A model generated the notes under the pieces. The model saw only the letters and a list, made by a program, of their open reading frames with translations. It did not search any database and was not told where the DNA came from. 64,000 nucleotides of DNA, from positions 31,760 to 95,759 of the forward strand of contig JASAON010001612.1 of assembly GCA_030849065.1 (NCBI GenBank). Direction: 5' to 3'. A program made the translations under genes and the position numbers. Shown piece after piece: positions 60,816 through 64,000 of this stretch (positions within the stretch are counted from its first letter, which is position 1; each line of letters opens with the position of its first letter). Source of the stretch: Jaenimonas drosophilae. Its lineage: Eukaryota; Euglenozoa; Kinetoplastea; Trypanosomatida; Trypanosomatidae.

Positions 60816-60915
60816 GTTGTTGTTGTTGTTGCTGTTGTTGTTGGTGATGGTTGCGTGTGCTCCTCTGCACTGCTAGAGCAGTGAGTGGTGCTGTTGTTGT
60901 TGTTGTTGTTGTTGG
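60816..60915. repeat. Paired (TTG)n arrays in 3' flank of IQ gene
   Basis: Two interrupted TTG/GTT arrays about 50 bases apart downstream of the stop codon at 60755. Their complement, CAA/AAC, is the commonest trinucleotide run within the neighbouring coding regions. Confidence 0.95.
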
Positions 60916-61160
60916 TGATGACGATCGCAACGACGATGATGATGATGTTGGTTCGTTATAGTTTTCGAGCATCCTACTTTTTCTTCTCTTTTTTTGATGT
61001 ACAAGAGAATACAATTGTTCGAGTCCACGACATCTCTCAACTTCTTCATCTTGGCTGTATCTCTGTGAGTGTGTGTGTGTGTGTGTCGTGGCCTCCCAAT
61101 GCCACGACCACTCAGCTGTTTTTTCTTCATTGCGATTGCTGTGATGATTAAGTGACATGA

Positions 61161-61207
61161 TTCTTCTCCTCCTGTTTCACTTCTTTTTTTTCTCTTTTTC
61201 TTGGTAG
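61161..61207 (+). promoter_or_regulatory. Putative trans-splice acceptor for the TFIIIC-like gene
   Basis: About 40 bases of nearly pure pyrimidine (including a T8 run) followed by GGTAG, AG at 61206-61207. The first ATG after this is 61250. Confidence 0.6.
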
Positions 61208-61249
61208 CGTACATCCCCTCACTCTTCTTTCGTGTGCGTGCGTGCGTTG

Positions 61250-63142
61250 ATGGAGATGCAGCCCACACATCGCGCCTTCGTTACAGTCGAGCTTCCTTTC
61301 CGCGTATCACCACCACACCTCCTCTCCACGACCGAGCAAGCCGCCCAACGTCGTGCGATTGAGGTCTTCGCACCACCAGCCTTTATCCAGCCAAGTCTGC
61401 GAGAGCTCAACCACAACAACAACACTGCAGGGCCAACACTCCCACGAACATTTGCATTCACCAACAACGATGGCAGCAGCAGCAGCAGCGACGATGATGC
61501 AAGCAGCTCCAGCAGTGGCAGTCAAGCAAACAACAACAACAACAACGTTGATGTGGTGCGCACACTCCCCACACAGGCCAGCGACGCACCGCCCGCCTGC
61601 CGCTACGAGGCTGGCCATATCTTCAGCGCCTGGCGCAGCACCAACTGGGAAGGCGAGGATGTGTGCGCGCGCATGAGCGATTTTCAGTCTGCCGCCCTCA
61701 TTGGCAACAACCGCGCCGCGGAGGTGGCGGAGCAGTGGCGGCGGGATCTCTTTCCCTCCACGGAGCCCCAAATGTTGTTGCAGGGCTACTGCCGCAATGA
61801 CGTACTCCTCCGGGTGCGTCAACGCAAGCGCTATCGCCAGCTCCGTGATTCCGCAACGGGTGAGGTGGTGCAACGCGAGCTGCTTGCTCATGATGAAGAT
61901 GTTGCTGTTGCGTCGTCTTCGTCATCGGCGGCAGAGCCTGAGGTGCAGGTCGTTGGGGTTGTGTCGCGGGAGGTGGAGCTCGCACGGCCCGCAGACTTCA
62001 GCTTCGCCCTCCTCTCCAAGGATTTGGCGGTGCGTGCTCCAGAGCTCTGCAGTCGGGATGTGCTACCACCAACCCGCTATCTCAGCCAGCGTGCCCCCGT
62101 GGAGGCCCGCTACGAGATGGGACGAGCCCGCAACACCTCCATCACAACCAACAACAACAACAGCAATTCATCTCTAACAGCACCAGATGCAGGTGTGGGT
62201 GAGCCGTCTCCTACACAGTGGGAGCTGTCGGCGATGCCATCGGTGCTCATCTCCCCCGAGAGCGAGACGATACCTCCCGTGCCGCTCGCGGCCCACCGCG
62301 ACTTCCTCGAGCTCATTGGCGCCTCCCCAGACGGCCGCACCCCGCGCGAGAGCGACCCCGCGGAGGTGCGGGTGCTTCGACGGCTGCTCGAGGAACGCCC
62401 GTTGTGGTCCATGACGCGTCTCTCCGAGGCCATGTGGCGCTCCGGGCGCTGCCCACGTGCGCACCTCAACAAGCAGGTCATTCAGTGCCTCACCTACGTT
62501 GTCACCAACGGGCCCTTCAACCGATTGCGCATCCGCTTTGGCTACAACCCCTACGCCTCCAGCGCCAGCGTCGTCTATCAGCGCATCTCGTTCCGCATCG
62601 CCCGCCGCTCCGATGTTGGTGTGCGCCTCCGGGATGTCTCGCGCTCGCCCTACATCGCCGCCGCCATCAAGACGGTGCTGGAGGAGGAGGCGAAGCGGGC
62701 AAGTGGTGCGCAGGTGGGGCCCACCTTGACGGAGTGTCTGTGCCGCACCATTGCGGGCGGCTGCTTGCACGCCTCCGTCCAGGTGGCCGAGGTGTTGGAT
62801 GATGAGGTGGTGCAGTCCATGGTAAAGCACATTGAGACCGGCACCGACATGGACGTTTCACGACGACGGCTGCCTCAGGGGTGGTTCCGCTCCGGCACCC
62901 ACAAGCAGCTCCTCAGCCACTTCCTGGAGAAGCTCGGCAGCCTCCTCATGGACCGCCTTGTGCCCCTCCTGCAGGCGGCTGAGAATGGCGCGAGTGTTGG
63001 GCAGCGCCGCACGGCCGTTGATGAGGAGGAGGCGGGCAGCTCAGACGGGGTCGCGAGCAACGTGGCGAGTAGCGGGGGGTCTTCCATGTCGGAGGACGAT
63101 CGCGGGCTCATGGGCGAGGAGGAGGAACACCACGCGACATAG
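61250..63142 (+). CDS. TFIIIC subunit tau95 / GTF3C5 (Tfc1)-like protein
   Basis: 630 residues. Three regions match the layout of TFIIIC tau95. First, an N-terminal strand region (FVTVELPFRVSPP) and, after an acidic/Asn linker, a basic segment NDVLLRVRQRKRYR (about residue 180), corresponding to the 'LLLRVRRR' stretch of the dimerisation barrel. Second, the hallmark block at about residues 375-450: LLEERPLWSMTRLSEAMW, a helix, VVTNGPFNRLRIRFGYNP, then VYQRISFRI. In GTF3C5/Tfc1 this is the winged-helix DNA-binding region with 'RP-x-W', 'GPW-R-x-L-x-x-x-x-GYDP' and 'YQ-x-x-D-F-R'. Third, an acidic C-terminus, also typical of the family. Expected role: binding of the tRNA A-box and assembly of Pol III factors. 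Asn runs sit in linkers, as elsewhere. It is the last protein gene before a tRNA gene. The start is the first ATG after the AG at 61206. Confidence 0.75.
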   Translation: MEMQPTHRAFVTVELPFRVSPPHLLSTTEQAAQRRAIEVFAPPAFIQPSLRELNHNNNTAGPTLPRTFAFTNNDGSSSSSDDDASSSSSGSQANNNNNNVDVVRTLPTQASDAPPACRYEAGHIFSAWRSTNWEGEDVCARMSDFQSAALIGNNRAAEVAEQWRRDLFPSTEPQMLLQGYCRNDVLLRVRQRKRYRQLRDSATGEVVQRELLAHDEDVAVASSSSSAAEPEVQVVGVVSREVELARPADFSFALLSKDLAVRAPELCSRDVLPPTRYLSQRAPVEARYEMGRARNTSITTNNNNSNSSLTAPDAGVGEPSPTQWELSAMPSVLISPESETIPPVPLAAHRDFLELIGASPDGRTPRESDPAEVRVLRRLLEERPLWSMTRLSEAMWRSGRCPRAHLNKQVIQCLTYVVTNGPFNRLRIRFGYNPYASSASVVYQRISFRIARRSDVGVRLRDVSRSPYIAAAIKTVLEEEAKRASGAQVGPTLTECLCRTIAGGCLHASVQVAEVLDDEVVQSMVKHIETGTDMDVSRRRLPQGWFRSGTHKQLLSHFLEKLGSLLMDRLVPLLQAAENGASVGQRRTAVDEEEAGSSDGVASNVASSGGSSMSEDDRGLMGEEEEHHAT

Positions 63143-63930
63143 ATGCAAGTGAGCACACAGATATATACATATATATATACATGCATTCGTTGAGATGCGT
63201 ACATTTTCATCATGAATGTTCTTTCATGGCTGAAAACAATGAATTGGGGTTTTCTACCGGTTTGCTTTTGCCGATTATTGTTTTCTTCTCGTAGGTGGTG
63301 GTTAGGGTGTCGACGCTTGGCCCTGTAAGGGTCGGGGCGGTCGTTTGTTAGTAAACAATTAGGTTAAACTTTTTCCCCCTTTCATTGTGGCTTGGACATG
63401 CCGGGGGTTAGAGAGTATAGGGAGGTGGGCGGGCGTGGAAAATTGTTGTTCCCTGCCTAGAGAGACAGTGCGCACTCGACTGGTGTGTAACGGAATGAGG
63501 ATCACGTGTGTTTTGTCTCAGGCATTGGTTCCAAAGAAAACCCAGAAATGTAAAGTGGCACCCGATCACTTCATCTCGATTCAGTACGAGACGTGTCGCT
63601 CGTCAGCAATGTGCCACCACTCGTTGCGCGACACAATGTCGCAAATTCCGTCCAGCTGATAGTGGATCAGTTCTTCTATTGGGTCGTCCCAATCCGAGCC
63701 ATGTTCACCCGCCTACAGAAGGCTCGGTGTGCTCGCATGAGTCTGAATGTTCGCGCTGGGTTTAACCAGGTCTTGTACGTGGCATACATCACGGGGATAC
63801 AGCCGCCCACGAAGTTGCGGAGGCTGAACCCCGCGTGGCGCCGGATCCAGATGACCATAGCGGTTCGCCAAAAGTCGCGAGTGGGCCGGCGCCACCCCCA
63901 AAAAAAAACCATCGTTCGGTGGCAAAAAAG
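63143..63930. other. Compositionally distinct region between the protein-gene unit and the tRNA
   Basis: No trinucleotide arrays occur here, unlike every other spacer. A short AT run (63163-63180) follows the last stop. From about 63290 the sequence is G-rich on the + strand. From 63554 one + frame is free of stops to the window end, running antisense through the tRNA. Its codons look ordinary (many C/G third positions) and it contains patches such as QLIVDQFFYWVV, but I recognise no family. Candidates are a decayed mobile element, a transcription-termination zone or an unannotated gene continuing beyond the window. Confidence 0.4.
63903..63929 (-). terminator. Pol III terminators of the tRNA-Pro gene
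   Basis: On the - strand T6 (complement of 63924-63929) lies one base after the tRNA 3' end. A 5-bp hairpin with one G-T pair (63910-63923) and a T9 run follow at the complement of about 63900-63908, as a back-up terminator. T runs of four or more are the known Pol III stop signal. Confidence 0.7.
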
Positions 63931-64000
63931 GGTCCAGCCGGGAATTGAACCCGGGACCTCTCCCACCCTAAGGGAGAATCATGCCACTAGACCACTGGAC
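63931..64000 (-). tRNA. tRNA-Pro (anticodon AGG), missing its first base at the window edge
   Basis: Read on the - strand, the sequence folds as a standard cloverleaf. The acceptor 3' side CTGGACC (63931-63937) pairs with GGTCCAG, of which the first G lies just beyond 64000. The D arm contains TGGTCTAGTGGCA (A box). The anticodon stem CTCCC/GGGAG encloses the loop TTAGGGT, giving anticodon AGG. The T arm is CCGGGTTCAATTCCCGG (B box GGTTCAATTCC). No intron is present. Directly 3' on the - strand is one C and then T6, and further on a T9, which are good Pol III terminators. The gene is opposite in direction to all protein genes. Confidence 0.95.

Larger units (their letters stand above)
60756..61249. 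other. Intergenic spacer with two TTG arrays
   Basis: No gene seen. (TTG)n arrays at 60816-60843 and 60890-60915, (GAT)n near 60931-60948, (GT)n at 61064-61085, and a strong pyrimidine tract at 61161-61204 leading to AG at 61206-61207. Confidence 0.6.

Noticed and set aside
63676..63966. 96-codon - strand frame overlapping the tRNA
   Set aside because: It starts inside the tRNA gene and stops at 63676 with no recognisable domain. The + frame is as open. Neither is proven, so I described the region as unexplained instead of calling a gene.

Overview
The window reads as nuclear DNA of a kinetoplastid protist. Twenty protein genes all lie on the + strand, none needs an intron, and the spacers between them are rich in simple repeats and pyrimidine tracts. 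In most cases the first ATG after a pyrimidine tract plus AG is the start of a conserved protein. That is the layout of a polycistronic transcription unit whose mRNAs are matured by trans-splicing. Long Asn/Gln-rich inserts, WD40/coiled-coil/IQ cytoskeletal proteins and a FAZ1-type domain fit the same group. A free-living bodonid (Bodo-like) is my best guess over a parasitic trypanosomatid. This is an inference from style, not from a species-specific marker.

Layout. Positions 1-324 hold the 3' end of an acidic protein. 1-9 kb: a helical hypothetical protein, an LRR protein with a long acidic tail carrying five PxWL motifs, and a DPY-30-tailed adenylate kinase. 10-20 kb: a WD40/coiled-coil protein, a second WD40 protein and a coiled-coil protein; the first and third seem to carry FAZ1-type domains. 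20-34 kb: thymidine kinase, a 3243-residue N-terminal-motor kinesin and a small hypothetical protein. 34-41 kb: a bacterial-type flavohaemoglobin, a PIF1-family helicase and a ribosomal-L1-domain protein of the UTP30/RSL1D1 kind. 41-51 kb: an Asn-rich protein with a calmodulin-like skeleton, a 1333-residue coiled-coil protein and a small hypothetical protein. 51-63 kb: a golgin-84-like tail-anchored coiled coil, a WD40 protein, a 1709-residue TPR plus multi-IQ protein and a TFIIIC tau95/GTF3C5-like protein. The last 0.8 kb changes character (no trinucleotide runs) and ends in a tRNA-Pro(AGG) gene on the - strand, truncated by one base at the window edge. The protein-gene unit and the tRNA gene therefore converge.

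The gene set is mostly cytoskeletal, flagellar and membrane-trafficking (kinesin, WD40, IQ, golgin, flagellar-type adenylate kinase), mixed with housekeeping genes. There is no operon logic beyond co-transcription, as expected for kinetoplastids. The most notable items are the TFIIIC-like subunit, the FAZ1-like domains, the apparent calmodulin scaffold interrupted by poly-Asn, the degenerate repeats in the kinesin tail, the flavohaemoglobin, and the unexplained region before the tRNA.
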